From NCBI RefSeq assembly GCF_003994235.2, contig NZ_RYFG02000095.1:1-51835 (forward strand): a stretch of 51,835 nucleotides of DNA. Direction: 5' to 3'. Of the stretch, positions 1-8,956 are shown in pieces; positions within the stretch are counted from its first letter, which is position 1; every line of letters starts with the position of its first letter. The notes below the pieces were generated by a model. It saw only the letters and a program-made list of their open reading frames with translations. It was not told the origin of the DNA and did no database searches. The stretch comes from Candidatus Methylobacter oryzae (GTDB taxonomy: Bacteria; Pseudomonadota; Gammaproteobacteria; Methylococcales; Methylomonadaceae). The position numbers and the translations under genes were made by a program.

Positions 1-382
1 CTTATTTTTCTTATCACGGGCGGGCCTTCCGTTGCCTAGGGTTAGTTCATGCCTCATATTCTATACCGGCTGTCAATGCGTAAGTTCTAGCCTTAATGAA
101 TTACTGCACCTATAACATAGCATTATCCTTGTATTGATTAAGAATCCGCAACCGTGATGGTGTTCAGTCTATGAAGGTTGGTTATGCAAAGTGAGTATCT
201 GGTAAGTCACGATATTACGTAAGTTTCACGATATATAGTGAATTGGTATTTTGGATAGCCTATCGTTTTTTACTATTTAAATTTATTAACTTGATGATTT
301 AAATAGAGATAATGGGCTTCGTCCTACTCCGGCACGGCGCTTGCAGTTAAACGGATAATTCCCTTTATTGCGAGTCCGAGTC
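1..382. other. Non-coding stretch before the efflux operon
   Basis: I see no convincing gene here. The stretch is AT-rich and carries a direct repeat TCACGATAT at 207-215 and 226-234. The second copy sits in a near-palindrome, CACGATATATAGTG (one mismatched pair), so this could be a regulator site for the efflux operon starting at 383. No adjacent regulator gene is visible to the left because the window starts here. Confidence 0.4.
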
Positions 383-2029
383 ATGAGCTCTACCGATAAA
401 ACCGCCCGAGCCGCGTGGGCAACCTTAACGCACGACAGCCTGAACAACGGCCATACCGGCAAGCACGCGCTAAGCGGCGTGCAGTTTTTCTTCCTGAATT
501 TCGGCTTGCTGCTGGGCAACGTCTTGGTGCTTTTCAATACCGGCGCGTTCGCATCCGTCGTCCTGCATGCGACCGGCGATTTGGGCGTAAGCCCCAGCCA
601 CGCTGCTTGGATGCAGACTTACTATTTCGTTTGTCTGGCTTTGGCGTTGCCGGTCAGTTCGTGGCTGGCGGCTGCGGTCGGCGAAGTCCGGCTGTATTTG
701 CTGGCGATGGTTGCAATGACGCTGGCTTCGCTGCTATGCGCTATGACCGGCGATTTGTTCTGGTTTTTGTCGGGCAGGGCGCTGCAAGGTTTTTTCGGCG
801 GTTTGACTATCCCGCTGTCGCAAACCCTGTTGATGCGCGAATACCCGGAATCGGCCAAATCGTTTGCGGTGTCGCTGTGGAGTATTGCCGCGTTGAGCCC
901 TTTCACGCTCGGTCCTGTTGCCGGCGGTTGGGTCGCCGATCATTTGGGCTGGCGCTGGCTGTTTTTCCTGAACGTACCGTTGCCGTTGCTGGCTGCGGCG
1001 TTGGTTTGGGCTTTGTTGTTCGATAGGCAATCGTTGCAACGGAAAGTGCCGTTCGATGGTATCGGGTTTTTATTGCTGACTGCCGCGCTGCTTTGTTTGC
1101 AGACGGTGTTGAATCAAGGCCAGGATGCGGACTGGTTTAATTCTAGCTGGCTGATCATCGTGGCGTTCACAGGTTTGCTGATGTTGGTCTATTTCATTGT
1201 TTGGGAGCTGGCGGAGCGTACGCCGCTGTTGGATTTGCGCTTGTTCGCCCGGCGCAATTTCGCAATCGGCAGCATCATGCTCGGCGTCAGCTTCATGTTG
1301 ATGTACGGCCTATTGTCGGTGCTGCTGGTGCGCTTGCAGGCGGTGGCCGGATACTCATCGTTCCTGGCCGGCAGCGTGTTGTTGCCGCTGGTGTTTTTAG
1401 CCAAGCCGATGGCCGGCGTGATGCACCGGATTGTGCATCGTTTCGACGCCCGCTTGCTGGTCAGTGTAAACATGCTGCTGTTTGCGCTGTATTGCGCTTG
1501 GAGCAGCCGTTACGACTTTTTCGGGCGCGGCGGCTGGTTTACACAACCGTTGTGGACGCAAGTGTTGGAAGGCTTTTGCCTGGGCGCGTTGTTCGTGCCG
1601 TTGACGACGCTGTTTCTTTCCGGACTGACGCCGAGACGGCAAACCCAGGCCGTCGAACTGGGCGGCATGTTGCGGGTATTGGGCGGCAGTATCGCCTCGC
1701 CGGTATTGTCGGTGTTTTGGGAACGGCGCGCTGCGTTTCACCAAAGCCGATTGATCGAGGGTTTTTCTCTGCACGACGGTTTTGACGCCGAGATTATCGG
1801 CCGTTTGCACGATGCCGGGCTGCACGGTCAGCTGGCTACGGCGAAGCTGGCGGCAGTAGCTAATCAGCATGCGGCGATTCTCGGCTTGGACGATACCTTC
1901 CGGCTGGCGGCCTGGCTGTTTGCAGGCTTGGCGGCAATGGTCTGGATTGCAAAGCCGGTTGGGCCCAAGCCAGCGGTTAAACAGGATCATCGTTTAGCCG
2001 CGTTGGAAGATTTAATCGAGGAGCCGTAG
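383..2029 (+). CDS. MFS multidrug efflux transporter, DHA2/EmrB type
   Basis: An inner-membrane proton-driven drug exporter of about 548 residues, the usual length for the 14-helix DHA2 group. Hydrophobic helices fill the whole chain. The N-terminal half carries the family pattern in which a loop reading GRALQGFFGG is followed by a proline- and glycine-rich helix (LSPFTLGPVAGGWVADHLGW). An in-frame TTG lies 15 bases upstream, but the ATG at 383 is the more normal start. The next gene begins 2 bases after the stop and encodes an outer-membrane channel lipoprotein; a HlyD adaptor follows. Together they form a complete EmrAB-TolC-like tripartite pump. The exported compound cannot be read from the sequence. 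Confidence 0.88.
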   Translation: MSSTDKTARAAWATLTHDSLNNGHTGKHALSGVQFFFLNFGLLLGNVLVLFNTGAFASVVLHATGDLGVSPSHAAWMQTYYFVCLALALPVSSWLAAAVGEVRLYLLAMVAMTLASLLCAMTGDLFWFLSGRALQGFFGGLTIPLSQTLLMREYPESAKSFAVSLWSIAALSPFTLGPVAGGWVADHLGWRWLFFLNVPLPLLAAALVWALLFDRQSLQRKVPFDGIGFLLLTAALLCLQTVLNQGQDADWFNSSWLIIVAFTGLLMLVYFIVWELAERTPLLDLRLFARRNFAIGSIMLGVSFMLMYGLLSVLLVRLQAVAGYSSFLAGSVLLPLVFLAKPMAGVMHRIVHRFDARLLVSVNMLLFALYCAWSSRYDFFGRGGWFTQPLWTQVLEGFCLGALFVPLTTLFLSGLTPRRQTQAVELGGMLRVLGGSIASPVLSVFWERRAAFHQSRLIEGFSLHDGFDAEIIGRLHDAGLHGQLATAKLAAVANQHAAILGLDDTFRLAAWLFAGLAAMVWIAKPVGPKPAVKQDHRLAALEDLIEEP

Positions 2030-2031
2030 TC

Positions 2032-3534
2032 ATGTTCCGGTTAAGCAGAATTATACCCAAAGGGCATAAGTTTCGTTTGAGCGGACACGCCGCTCAACTC
2101 AGCTTTATTTTATTGGCGGGTCTATTGAACGGTTGTGCATGGCTGCCTGAGGACGGAATGCGGGCTAAATTGCTGGACATGCCAAGCCTGAAGCAAACGC
2201 TGAACGCCGACGCACAGGCCGAAAAAATCGTCAGCGAATGGCCGAGAGCGCAATGGTGGCAGGAATTTCACAATGCGGAGCTGAACAGGCTGGTGGAAAC
2301 CGCGTTGAAAGACAGTCCCAGTTTGCACGCTGCAGCGGCGCGTTTGACCCAGGCGGAGGCAGTAGCCGATTTTCAGGCTGCCGAGATGTTGCCGAGTATC
2401 GGCGCCAGCGTCGAATTGCATCAGCGCCGCTTTTCAGCAACCGATTTTTACGGGCCTAACGGAGGCCAGACGTTTACCGGCGCTTATATCGATCCGGCGG
2501 TGTTTCGCTATCACCTCGATCTGTGGGGCAAGGATAAGGCGGCATTAGAGGCGGCGTTGGGAAAAGAAAAAGCCCAAGCTTCGGAGCTGGCGATGGCCCG
2601 GCTGATGTTGAGCACCGCAATCGCCCGCAGCTATATCCGTTTGTGTTCGGCCGAAGAAGACGTCGAGCTGGCCCAGGCTTTGGTCAAAAAAGCCGAGGAA
2701 AAAATGCAACTGGCCGAGCTGCGCTGGCAACGCGGGCTGGCCGCCAAGGATTCGGTCTACGCCGGCGAACAGCAGGTTGAAGCGGCTCGGCAACGCGAAA
2801 CCACTGTGCATAACCAGGCGCAAACCTTGCGTAATCGGCTGGCGGCGTTGGCAGGTCAGGGGCCGGATTGGGGTAAAAACATTCGCGTTGGCGAGATTGA
2901 GATTGCCGGACATTTGCCGCAGCCGGAAGCGCTGTCGCTGGGCTTGCTCGCGCACCGCCCGGACGTGGCCGCGGCAATGTGGCAAGTGGAGTCGGCCGCG
3001 CAATTGATCAAAGTCGCGAAAACCCGTTTTTACCCTGACGTTAACTTGGTCGGTTTTGCCGGTTTGCGCAGCCTTAACTTGAAAGATTTATTCCTGTCTC
3101 ACGGCGCGAGCGTGGCTTACGGCATCGGCCCGACGCTTACTTTGCCGGTTTTTGAAGGCGGGCGTTTGGAGGCGGAATTGAAGAACCAGCAGGCGTCTTA
3201 CGATGCGGCCGTTGAAAGTTACAACGGCACATTGTTGACCGCTGTGCAGCAAGTCGCCGACAGTCTGGCCGATTGGCGGAAAACCGTCGAACACGATGCC
3301 GCGCAAGAACGGGCGCTGGAGGCTGCCGAGGCGGCATCGACACTGGCCGGAAAACGTTACCGGGCGGGGCTTAGCGACCGCGACGGGATTATCGACGCCG
3401 AGGCCGCATTGATCCGGCAACGGCTGACCGCCAGCGAATTGAAAAATGCTCATCTGCTGGCGGCGGTCGGTTTGATCGAAGCGCTGGGCGGCGGATATGA
3501 AAACACAACGATGAGAATGTCGAGGACACCGTAG
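2032..3534 (+). CDS. Outer-membrane efflux channel lipoprotein, NodT family
   Basis: A TolC-like outer-membrane channel subunit of 500 residues. A lipobox (LLNGC) puts the lipidated cysteine at residue 35, after a long basic n-region and a hydrophobic stretch. The rest shows the heptad-rich helices and internal duplication of the outer membrane efflux protein family (for example an LAHRPDVAAAMWQVESA segment around residues 305-325). A strong Shine-Dalgarno GAGGAG at 2018-2023 fixes the start. Oddities: codons 7-26 are encoded by a 56-bp dispersed repeat also present at 34851-34906, and the TAG stop lies in the GTAG head of a REP element. It works with the MFS pump upstream and the HlyD adaptor downstream. 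Confidence 0.9.
   Translation: MFRLSRIIPKGHKFRLSGHAAQLSFILLAGLLNGCAWLPEDGMRAKLLDMPSLKQTLNADAQAEKIVSEWPRAQWWQEFHNAELNRLVETALKDSPSLHAAAARLTQAEAVADFQAAEMLPSIGASVELHQRRFSATDFYGPNGGQTFTGAYIDPAVFRYHLDLWGKDKAALEAALGKEKAQASELAMARLMLSTAIARSYIRLCSAEEDVELAQALVKKAEEKMQLAELRWQRGLAAKDSVYAGEQQVEAARQRETTVHNQAQTLRNRLAALAGQGPDWGKNIRVGEIEIAGHLPQPEALSLGLLAHRPDVAAAMWQVESAAQLIKVAKTRFYPDVNLVGFAGLRSLNLKDLFLSHGASVAYGIGPTLTLPVFEGGRLEAELKNQQASYDAAVESYNGTLLTAVQQVADSLADWRKTVEHDAAQERALEAAEAASTLAGKRYRAGLSDRDGIIDAEAALIRQRLTASELKNAHLLAAVGLIEALGGGYENTTMRMSRTP
2052..2107 (+). repeat. 56-bp dispersed repeat, copy 1 (inside a coding region)
   Basis: Matches 34851-34906 at 53 of 56 positions without gaps. It contains an 8-bp stem, TTGAGCGG and CCGCTCAA, around a 5-base loop, plus a short upstream CCC/GGG dyad. 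In this copy the repeat is translated as part of the efflux lipoprotein signal sequence, whereas copy 2 is intergenic. Confidence 0.9.
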
Positions 3535-3610
3535 GAGCGGGCCGCACCCGCGATGAAAACTCTACAATTCTGCTCGCTGCCCAAATATCGCGGGCATGGC
3601 CCGCACCTAC
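3531..3610. repeat. REP pair (REPIN-like) with GTAG heads
   Basis: Two inverted units, 3531-3554 and 3587-3610. The second, reverse-complemented, matches the first at 20 of 24 positions, and each begins GTAGG and contains a GCGGG/CCCGC stem. GTAG-headed REP units are known to be mobilised by RAYT transposases. No RAYT gene is in this window. The first unit overlaps the stop codon of the upstream gene. Confidence 0.85.
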
Positions 3611-3689
3611 GATGCTTGACTTAATGGTCTTGACGTAGCGCGTGGGAAAGAGAGCAAATCTTAATTAATGTTGATCAAAGTAAATAGCC

Positions 3690-4889
3690 ATGACTAATGC
3701 CCAAACCAAACCCCAACGCCACTTAGGTTTTCATCAGCGCCGGCAGCACCGGGGGTACCGCTTGTTGCTGGTGACTGTGATCGCTGCGCTGGCCGGATTG
3801 ATTTACCTGCTGTACTGGTGGAATGTTGCCAGCCGGTTCGTGGTCACCAACGATGCTTATATCATCGGCAACCAGGCGCCATTGAAGGCGCAAACCAGCG
3901 GCACGATTGTCGATGTGCGGGTCGATAATACCCAGTATGTGCGTCAGGGCGATGTATTGGTGCGTCTCGACGGCTTGCAGGCGCAAGTGGCGCTGGAGCG
4001 GGCCGAAGCGAATCTGGCCGATAGCGTCAGGCAGATCGAGACGGCGTTCAGCCAAGCCGACATGCTGCGGCAGAAGCTGGCCGGGAAGGAAGCGGTCTTG
4101 AATCGCAGCAGGAAAGACCTGGCGCGTTATCGTAGCGTGGCCGGCGACGGTGCGGTATCGGCGCAACAGATTGAAGACAACGAGTTCCAGGTCAGCGAGC
4201 AGGAGGCTGAGGTTCGCCAGATTCGCGCCGAATTGGGCGGGGCCGAGGCCTTGATCCGGAACACCAGCCCGGCCGACAACCCGAAAGTGTTACAGGCGGT
4301 CGCCGCGCTGAAACAGGCTTATCTGGACAATGCCCGGCAGCAGATTGTCGCGCCGGTGTCCGGCTTTGTCGCCAAACGCAGCATCCAACCCGGCGAGCAG
4401 GTTCACCCGGAGACGCCGCTGTTGGCTATCGTGCCGCTGGATTATTTATGGGTGGAAGCTAACTTCCTGGAAAACGAGCTGGCGAATGTGCAGCCCGGCC
4501 AACCGGTCGAAATCACCGTTGATTTATACGGTTCCAGCGTGGTTTATCACGGCGAAGTGCAGGGCTTGGGCGCCGGTACCGGCAGCGTATTTGGTTTATT
4601 GCCGCCGGATAATGCGACCGGCAACTATATCCATATCGTCGAGCGGGTACCGGTGCGGGTTGGCTTACGCGCCGAAGAGTTAAAGGCCAAACCGTTGCGT
4701 CCGGGCTTGTCGGCAGTCGTACGGATCGATACCAGTCACCCCGGACGTTCGGTATTGGAGCCTTTAACCACGACGCCGGCTACGGCTTATAAGACCGACG
4801 TTTACGATTACCAGCTGGATGGCGCCGAGACGTTGATTAAGAAGATTATTGACGAAAACAGGCAGGCAAAGAATCGGGCAAATAGTTAA
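3690..4889 (+). CDS. HlyD/EmrA-type membrane fusion protein of a multidrug efflux pump
   Basis: The periplasmic adaptor that links the MFS pump at 383-2029 to the outer-membrane channel at 2032-3534. It is 399 residues long. A single N-terminal membrane helix (about residues 29-46) is followed by the barrel-sandwich half motif (APLKAQTSGTIVDVRVDNTQ), a helical hairpin rich in Glu, Gln and Ala, the second lipoyl-like half (IVAPVSGFVAKRSIQPGEQV) and a beta-barrel. This order and length are typical of EmrA. It is separated from the channel gene by 155 bases holding a REP pair, so it may be transcribed less strongly than the first two genes. No strong ribosome-binding site is visible before the ATG. 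Confidence 0.9.
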   Translation: MTNAQTKPQRHLGFHQRRQHRGYRLLLVTVIAALAGLIYLLYWWNVASRFVVTNDAYIIGNQAPLKAQTSGTIVDVRVDNTQYVRQGDVLVRLDGLQAQVALERAEANLADSVRQIETAFSQADMLRQKLAGKEAVLNRSRKDLARYRSVAGDGAVSAQQIEDNEFQVSEQEAEVRQIRAELGGAEALIRNTSPADNPKVLQAVAALKQAYLDNARQQIVAPVSGFVAKRSIQPGEQVHPETPLLAIVPLDYLWVEANFLENELANVQPGQPVEITVDLYGSSVVYHGEVQGLGAGTGSVFGLLPPDNATGNYIHIVERVPVRVGLRAEELKAKPLRPGLSAVVRIDTSHPGRSVLEPLTTTPATAYKTDVYDYQLDGAETLIKKIIDENRQAKNRANS

Positions 4890-4894
4890 TTGAT

Positions 4895-4951
4895 TCACCG
4901 AAGGCACGAAGGACACGAAGAAAACATAAAACTTTCTGTCCTTCGTGGTGA
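4895..4951. terminator. Long imperfect hairpin between convergent genes
   Basis: TCACC...ACGAAGGACA is complementary to TGTCCTTCGTGGTGA, with a short bulge. It lies between the ends of the efflux adaptor and the convergent LysR gene and could stop transcription from both sides. The CACGAAGGACACGAAG wording is a common dispersed repeat type in proteobacterial genomes, so it may also be a repeat. Confidence 0.5.
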
Positions 4952-4975
4952 GATAAAAAATCTTTTGTGCGACTA

Positions 4976-5869
4976 CTAAACAAATTCATGCCGAGACAAC
5001 TGTTCGATAAACCAGCGTAAGACCTTGCCTTTATTGCTGGTTTTCCAGGCTATATGAAGATGATCAACCGGTATTGCGTCTTCTACCGGCAATGAAACCA
5101 GCAGGCCTTGTTCAAGCAAGTGCCGAATCCGGTGCGCCGGTAAAAAACCGGCGCCCAGACCCGCGCTTAAAGCATTAATTTTTTCCGACATCGACGGCAC
5201 GCTGAGCACCGGCCGCTTGCTGAATACCCGGTGGCTTTGCGGCGCCTGGTTTCTGGATGAATCCCTGATCACGATAAAACGGTGCTGCTCAATCAACTGG
5301 CGGGAAAGCGGCAATGGCGCTTGGCTCAGCGGATGGCCCGGCGCAACGGTAAAAATCCATTCAACTTGTCGGATCTCTTGGTATCTGATGCCCTGATTCG
5401 GCGTGGGGAATACGCCCGTGCCGATGACCAGATCGGCACGATTGCCGGTTATCGCTTCTTGCGAACCGCCTAATACTTCTTCGTAAATATTGATTTCAAT
5501 ATCCGGCAATACTTCGTAAAACTTAGCTATTAACGGATAGATAAAATCAAAATCCAAAATGGTATCTATCGCGATATTAAAAACCGGTTCCCAACCGCTA
5601 TGGGTCTTCTTGGCCGCAATAGCCAAGCGTTCTGTCGCTTCCAGGATTTCCCGGCCTTGCTCGAGCAATACTTTTCCGGCTTCGGTCAACACGGCTTTTC
5701 TGCCTTCCTTGCGAAACAGGACGACGTCCAGGTCCTGTTCCAGTTTTTGCACGGTATAAGAGATAGCCGAAGGAACCCGGAACAGTTCATTGGCCGCGGC
5801 GGCAAAGCTGCCTTTCCGGTCGATTGCGTCCAGAACTTCCAGCGCGTCGAGGGTGATGGGGTATTTCAT
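4976..5869 (-). CDS. LysR-family transcriptional regulator
   Basis: A 297-residue regulator of standard LysR length. The N-terminal winged helix-turn-helix is clear (about residues 5-65: LDALEVLDAIDRKGSFAAAA, then PSAISYTVQKLEQDLDVVLF). A periplasmic-binding-protein-like effector domain follows. It is divergent from the DoxX-pirin-nitroreductase operon starting at 6068, so by the usual LysR arrangement it probably controls that operon and itself from the shared 198-base region. A homologous LysR-pirin pairing is common in proteobacteria. The inducer is unknown, though the partner genes suggest a redox or electrophile signal. Confidence 0.88.
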   Translation of the reverse strand: MKYPITLDALEVLDAIDRKGSFAAAANELFRVPSAISYTVQKLEQDLDVVLFRKEGRKAVLTEAGKVLLEQGREILEATERLAIAAKKTHSGWEPVFNIAIDTILDFDFIYPLIAKFYEVLPDIEINIYEEVLGGSQEAITGNRADLVIGTGVFPTPNQGIRYQEIRQVEWIFTVAPGHPLSQAPLPLSRQLIEQHRFIVIRDSSRNQAPQSHRVFSKRPVLSVPSMSEKINALSAGLGAGFLPAHRIRHLLEQGLLVSLPVEDAIPVDHLHIAWKTSNKGKVLRWFIEQLSRHEFV

Positions 5870-5948
5870 GTTTTCTGTTTGTGTTTAGGAGTGTAGGCTT
5901 TGCCTGCAAGCGCAAGCGAAGCTTGCACTCCGCAGTTGCTGTTAAATT

Positions 5949-6041
5949 AATAGATTTATTGTTCAAATATTCTGAATCTATTGAGCAAAATCTATCGCTT
6001 TTTATTATTTATCGCAAACCTATAATGAACTCGAAAGTTCA
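5949..6041. promoter_or_regulatory. Candidate operator and promoter region for the DoxX operon
   Basis: AATAGATT (5949-5956) and AATCTATT (5975-5982) form an inverted repeat, and a further AATCTAT lies at 5989-5995. TATAAT at 6021-6026 is a good -10. It is directly overlapped by the perfect dyad TGAACT-CGAA-AGTTCA (6026-6041). The first set suits a LysR dimer-of-dimers; the second suits a repressor such as the MarR encoded at 8020-8496. The protein assignments are inference. Confidence 0.45.
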
Positions 6042-6067
6042 AAATATTAAACAATTATGAGGTCATT

Positions 6068-6526
6068 ATGAGCAACTTAATCGATAAAACAATAGATTCC
6101 AACGCCGGCCTGGAAGCCGTTATCTTGCGCGTTCCTATCGGCTTGATCCTGGCTGCGCATGGCGGACAAAAATTATTCGCCTGGTTCGGCGGTTATGGGT
6201 TGGATGGAACCGGGCAATGGATGGCGTCGGTAGGCCTGAATCCGGGATTTACGATGGCGTTATTGGCGGGCGGCGCCGAGTTTTTTGGCGGGGTTGCGCT
6301 AATTTTGGGATTGCTGACGCGTCCGGCAGCGCTGGTTAACGCGATCACAATGTTGGTTGCGCTTTTATGGGTGCATTGGGGACACGGCTTTTTTCTGGAT
6401 ACGCACGGTATCGAATATGCGCTGGCTTTATTATCGGCAACCGCGGCGTTGGTATTTATCGGCGGCGGCCGGTATTCGCTGGATGCGCTGATCAAAGCAA
6501 AATTATCGGAGGCTAAAGATGAATAA
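6068..6526 (+). CDS. DoxX family membrane protein
   Basis: A 152-residue protein with about four membrane helices and the DoxX hallmarks: an RVPIGLILAAHGGQKLFAWF start and a GGAEFFGGVALILGLLTRPAA central helix. DoxX-family proteins are small inner-membrane proteins linked to oxidative-stress or quinone-related functions, with no firm biochemistry. Its last 8 bases overlap the pirin gene, so the two are translationally coupled. A Shine-Dalgarno-like TGAGG precedes the ATG. It is the first gene of a likely LysR-controlled operon with the pirin and nitroreductase genes. Confidence 0.88.
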   Translation: MSNLIDKTIDSNAGLEAVILRVPIGLILAAHGGQKLFAWFGGYGLDGTGQWMASVGLNPGFTMALLAGGAEFFGGVALILGLLTRPAALVNAITMLVALLWVHWGHGFFLDTHGIEYALALLSATAALVFIGGGRYSLDALIKAKLSEAKDE

Positions 6527-7379
6527 GCAAACGCGGAAACTTGGGGCCGTCATTACCGGCAAAAATACTTCGGATGGCGCCGGCGTTAAGCTGAAACGTA
6601 TCGTCAGTCCGCAGCAAAAAAACAGTTTCGATCCGTTTATCTTGCTGGACGAGTTCGGTTCAGATCAATCGGCCGATTATATCGGCGGTTTTCCGGATCA
6701 TCCGCATCGCGGTTTTGAAACGGTGACGTATATTCTGGAAGGCGCGATGCGGCACCGCGATCATTTGGGCAACGAAGGGCATTTGGGGGCCGGCGATGTG
6801 CAATGGATGACGGCCGCGCACGGCATTATTCATTCGGAAATGCCGGAACAGGAAAATGGTTTGTTACGCGGTTTTCAGCTCTGGATTAACCTGCCGGCCA
6901 AAGAAAAAATGAAAGCACCGCATTATCAGGAGTTTGCTGCTGCAAAAATTCCTCAAGTTGCGCTGGCGGATGGCGGTTACATCAAGGTGATTGCCGGAGA
7001 ATATCAGTCCGAAACGCAAAAAATATCCGGCCCGGTGACAGGCGTGACGACACGGCCTTTATATTGCGATGTATCGTTAAGTCCTCGGCAACAGTTCGAT
7101 ATTCCGGTAGAAGCAGAACATACGGTTTTGGTCTATGTTTACGAAGGCGAGCTGGCGGTCGATTCATCGGCCGAAATTTTAGCGGCCGGGCAATTGGGGC
7201 AGTTAATCGACGGCGATAACATTCAACTGGCAACGCAAGGACAGTCTGCCCGGTTCCTTGTGTTAGCGGCTCTGCCGTTAAAAGAACCGCTTGTGCAGTC
7301 CGGCCCGTTTGTGATGAACAGCGCCGAAGAAATTGAACAGGCGTTTCGCGATTACCGTGACGGCGTATTGACGCTGTAA
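6519..7379 (+). CDS. Pirin family protein
   Basis: A 286-residue bicupin. The N-terminal cupin contains the metal-binding set of pirins: the His pair in PDHPHRGFETVTYILEG, a later His (LGNEGHLGAGDVQWMTAAHG) and a Glu in the HSEMPEQ segment. A second cupin lies in the C-terminal half (about residues 160-250). Pirins of this group bind Fe or Ni, and some have quercetinase activity; the substrate here is unknown. It overlaps doxX by 8 bases and is followed 34 bases later by the nitroreductase. This set of genes usually responds to redox-active or aromatic compounds. Confidence 0.92.
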   Translation: MNKQTRKLGAVITGKNTSDGAGVKLKRIVSPQQKNSFDPFILLDEFGSDQSADYIGGFPDHPHRGFETVTYILEGAMRHRDHLGNEGHLGAGDVQWMTAAHGIIHSEMPEQENGLLRGFQLWINLPAKEKMKAPHYQEFAAAKIPQVALADGGYIKVIAGEYQSETQKISGPVTGVTTRPLYCDVSLSPRQQFDIPVEAEHTVLVYVYEGELAVDSSAEILAAGQLGQLIDGDNIQLATQGQSARFLVLAALPLKEPLVQSGPFVMNSAEEIEQAFRDYRDGVLTL

Positions 7380-7413
7380 ATAAATTTTATCTAAGACTAT
7401 TAAGGTGACGAAC

Positions 7414-8016
7414 ATGCAGTACAAACCTGCACCAACCCGTGTAAAACTCCACGATATTATCCAGGCGCGCTGGAGTCCCAGGGCTTTTGATGCCGGTAAG
7501 CCGGTCAGTCCTGATGATTTGCTGGCCTTACTGGAAGCGGCGCATTGGGCGCCGTCTTGCTTTAATGGCCAGCCCTGGCGATTTGTGGTCTGCGATAAAG
7601 CCGGCGATGAAGCCGGCTGGCAGAATGCATTTGCAACGCTGGCTGAAAAAAACCAGCGCTGGGCCAAGAATGCGCCTGTTTTGATATTGGCTGTGGCGAT
7701 GGATAATTTCAAACATAACGGCCAGCCGAACCGCTGGGCAATGTACGACACCGGAGCGGCCAGTCTCGGCTTAAGCTTGCAGGCTACGGCATTGGGATTG
7801 ATCGTGCATCAAATGGGCGGATTCGATGCTGAAAAGGCCCGGGAAGTTTTTCATCTTCCGGACGATTGCAAACCGATGGCGATGATGGCCGTCGGTTATC
7901 AGGCCGATGCGGATGTGCTTGACGACGATTTTAAGGACGCGGAATCAGGTCCGCGTTCCCGGGCAGTATTGAGCGAGCAGTTTTATGCCGGGCAATGGGG
8001 CAGGGGAATCGAATGA
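7414..8016 (+). CDS. Nitroreductase family flavoprotein
   Basis: A 200-residue FMN-dependent oxidoreductase. It shows the family start (RWSPRAFDAGKPVSPDDL), the AHWAPSCFNGQPWRFVV FMN-binding segment and the glycine-rich GAASLGLSLQATALGLIVHQMGGFD helix. The substrate (a quinone, nitro-compound or other electrophile) cannot be predicted. I place the start at the ATG at 7414 because AAGGTG lies 6 bases upstream; an in-frame GTG at 7405 overlaps that ribosome-binding site. Third gene of the DoxX-pirin operon, ending 3 bases from the convergent MarR gene. Confidence 0.88.
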   Translation: MQYKPAPTRVKLHDIIQARWSPRAFDAGKPVSPDDLLALLEAAHWAPSCFNGQPWRFVVCDKAGDEAGWQNAFATLAEKNQRWAKNAPVLILAVAMDNFKHNGQPNRWAMYDTGAASLGLSLQATALGLIVHQMGGFDAEKAREVFHLPDDCKPMAMMAVGYQADADVLDDDFKDAESGPRSRAVLSEQFYAGQWGRGIE

Positions 8017-8019
8017 GTT

Positions 8020-8496
8020 TTACTGATCGGTTTCATCGCTAGGCATTCCGCTCTCGTTGTTACGCAAGGCGGTTACAGTTTTGTGTAACCGTTTCAAGCT
8101 GTCCTCAAGGTTTACTATGTCTTCCGGGGAATAATCGTCAAATATCCGGTTAATGAAAGACAGATGCTCGGGAAAACTACGTTGGTATACGTCTTCGCCG
8201 GCCGCAGTCAGTTTTACAATCTGACTGCGGCCATCCGTTTCCGAAGCCACCCGCTGCACCAGGCCTTTGTCCTCCAAGCGGCCGATAACTCCGGTTAAGG
8301 TTCCTTTGGTAATTAAGGTTTTCTCGCCCAGTTTCTTGAACGTCATGCCGTTGCTATCACCCAAAGTGATAATGATATCGTATTGCGGCAGCGTCAGATC
8401 CAGTGTGCAAACATGACTGGCGGCATAAGCTAAAAAAGCTTGGTGTGTGCGTAATAACTCACGCAATACACTTGGAAATGTCGAAGTAGAGTTCAT
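8020..8496 (-). CDS. MarR-family transcriptional regulator
   Basis: A 158-residue MarR repressor with the central winged helix (LTLPQYDIIITLGDSNGMTF then KLGEKTLITKGTLTGVIGRL) and the wing motif (ETDGRSQIVKLTAAGEDVY). It is convergent with, and nearly touches, the nitroreductase gene, so it may join the LysR regulator in controlling the redox operon. It may also act on the operator-like sites upstream of 8957. An imperfect palindrome, TTGT-N10-ACAA at 8510-8527 in its own leader, could serve autorepression. The ligand is unknown. Confidence 0.88.
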   Translation of the reverse strand: MNSTSTFPSVLRELLRTHQAFLAYAASHVCTLDLTLPQYDIIITLGDSNGMTFKKLGEKTLITKGTLTGVIGRLEDKGLVQRVASETDGRSQIVKLTAAGEDVYQRSFPEHLSFINRIFDDYSPEDIVNLEDSLKRLHKTVTALRNNESGMPSDETDQ

Positions 8497-8956
8497 TTTT
8501 TTAATGTAATTGTTTTAATTAGTACAAAATAATAGCTTGGACCCCATTTAACCTCAATAGTTTTAATGACCGGTTAAAGCTTTCTCTCCAAAAAACAGCA
8601 AACGGATGGGTAGCGATAATGCAATCCATCGTCTCTTTAGCCATGTTTTCATGTATTCGATCCTCTACGTATTTTCTGCAAAACCGCCCGGCCATCTAGT
8701 AAATTGAACGGAACCGGTAGGTGATCAATTTTGCTGATAGGCTAATGTAACAAATTGATAAATAGCTATTATTTTTGATCGGCAGGTTAAAAGGGAAAAG
8801 TTCATGCGATAAAATAGTTCGTATTAGAACGAAAATAGTTCTAATGCGAACTAAATATGCTAGAATTTAATCATACCTAGCGATTAGCTTGAATTTGTAA
8901 ATGGCAGCGCATCGTTACGTATCAATATCCTGCTTATCAACAATGAGGTTTATCCT
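8497..8956. promoter_or_regulatory. Regulatory intergenic region with two spaced operator-like palindromes
   Basis: No gene is seen in these 460 bases. The direct repeat AAAATAGTTC occurs at 8811-8820 and 8832-8841, exactly 21 bases apart (two helical turns). Each copy begins a site of the form TAGTTC-N6-GAAC, and the two together form one larger near-perfect inverted repeat (8817-8830 with 8838-8851, one mismatch). This looks like a cooperative repressor or activator site for the small secreted protein at 8957. The regulator is not identified. Confidence 0.55.
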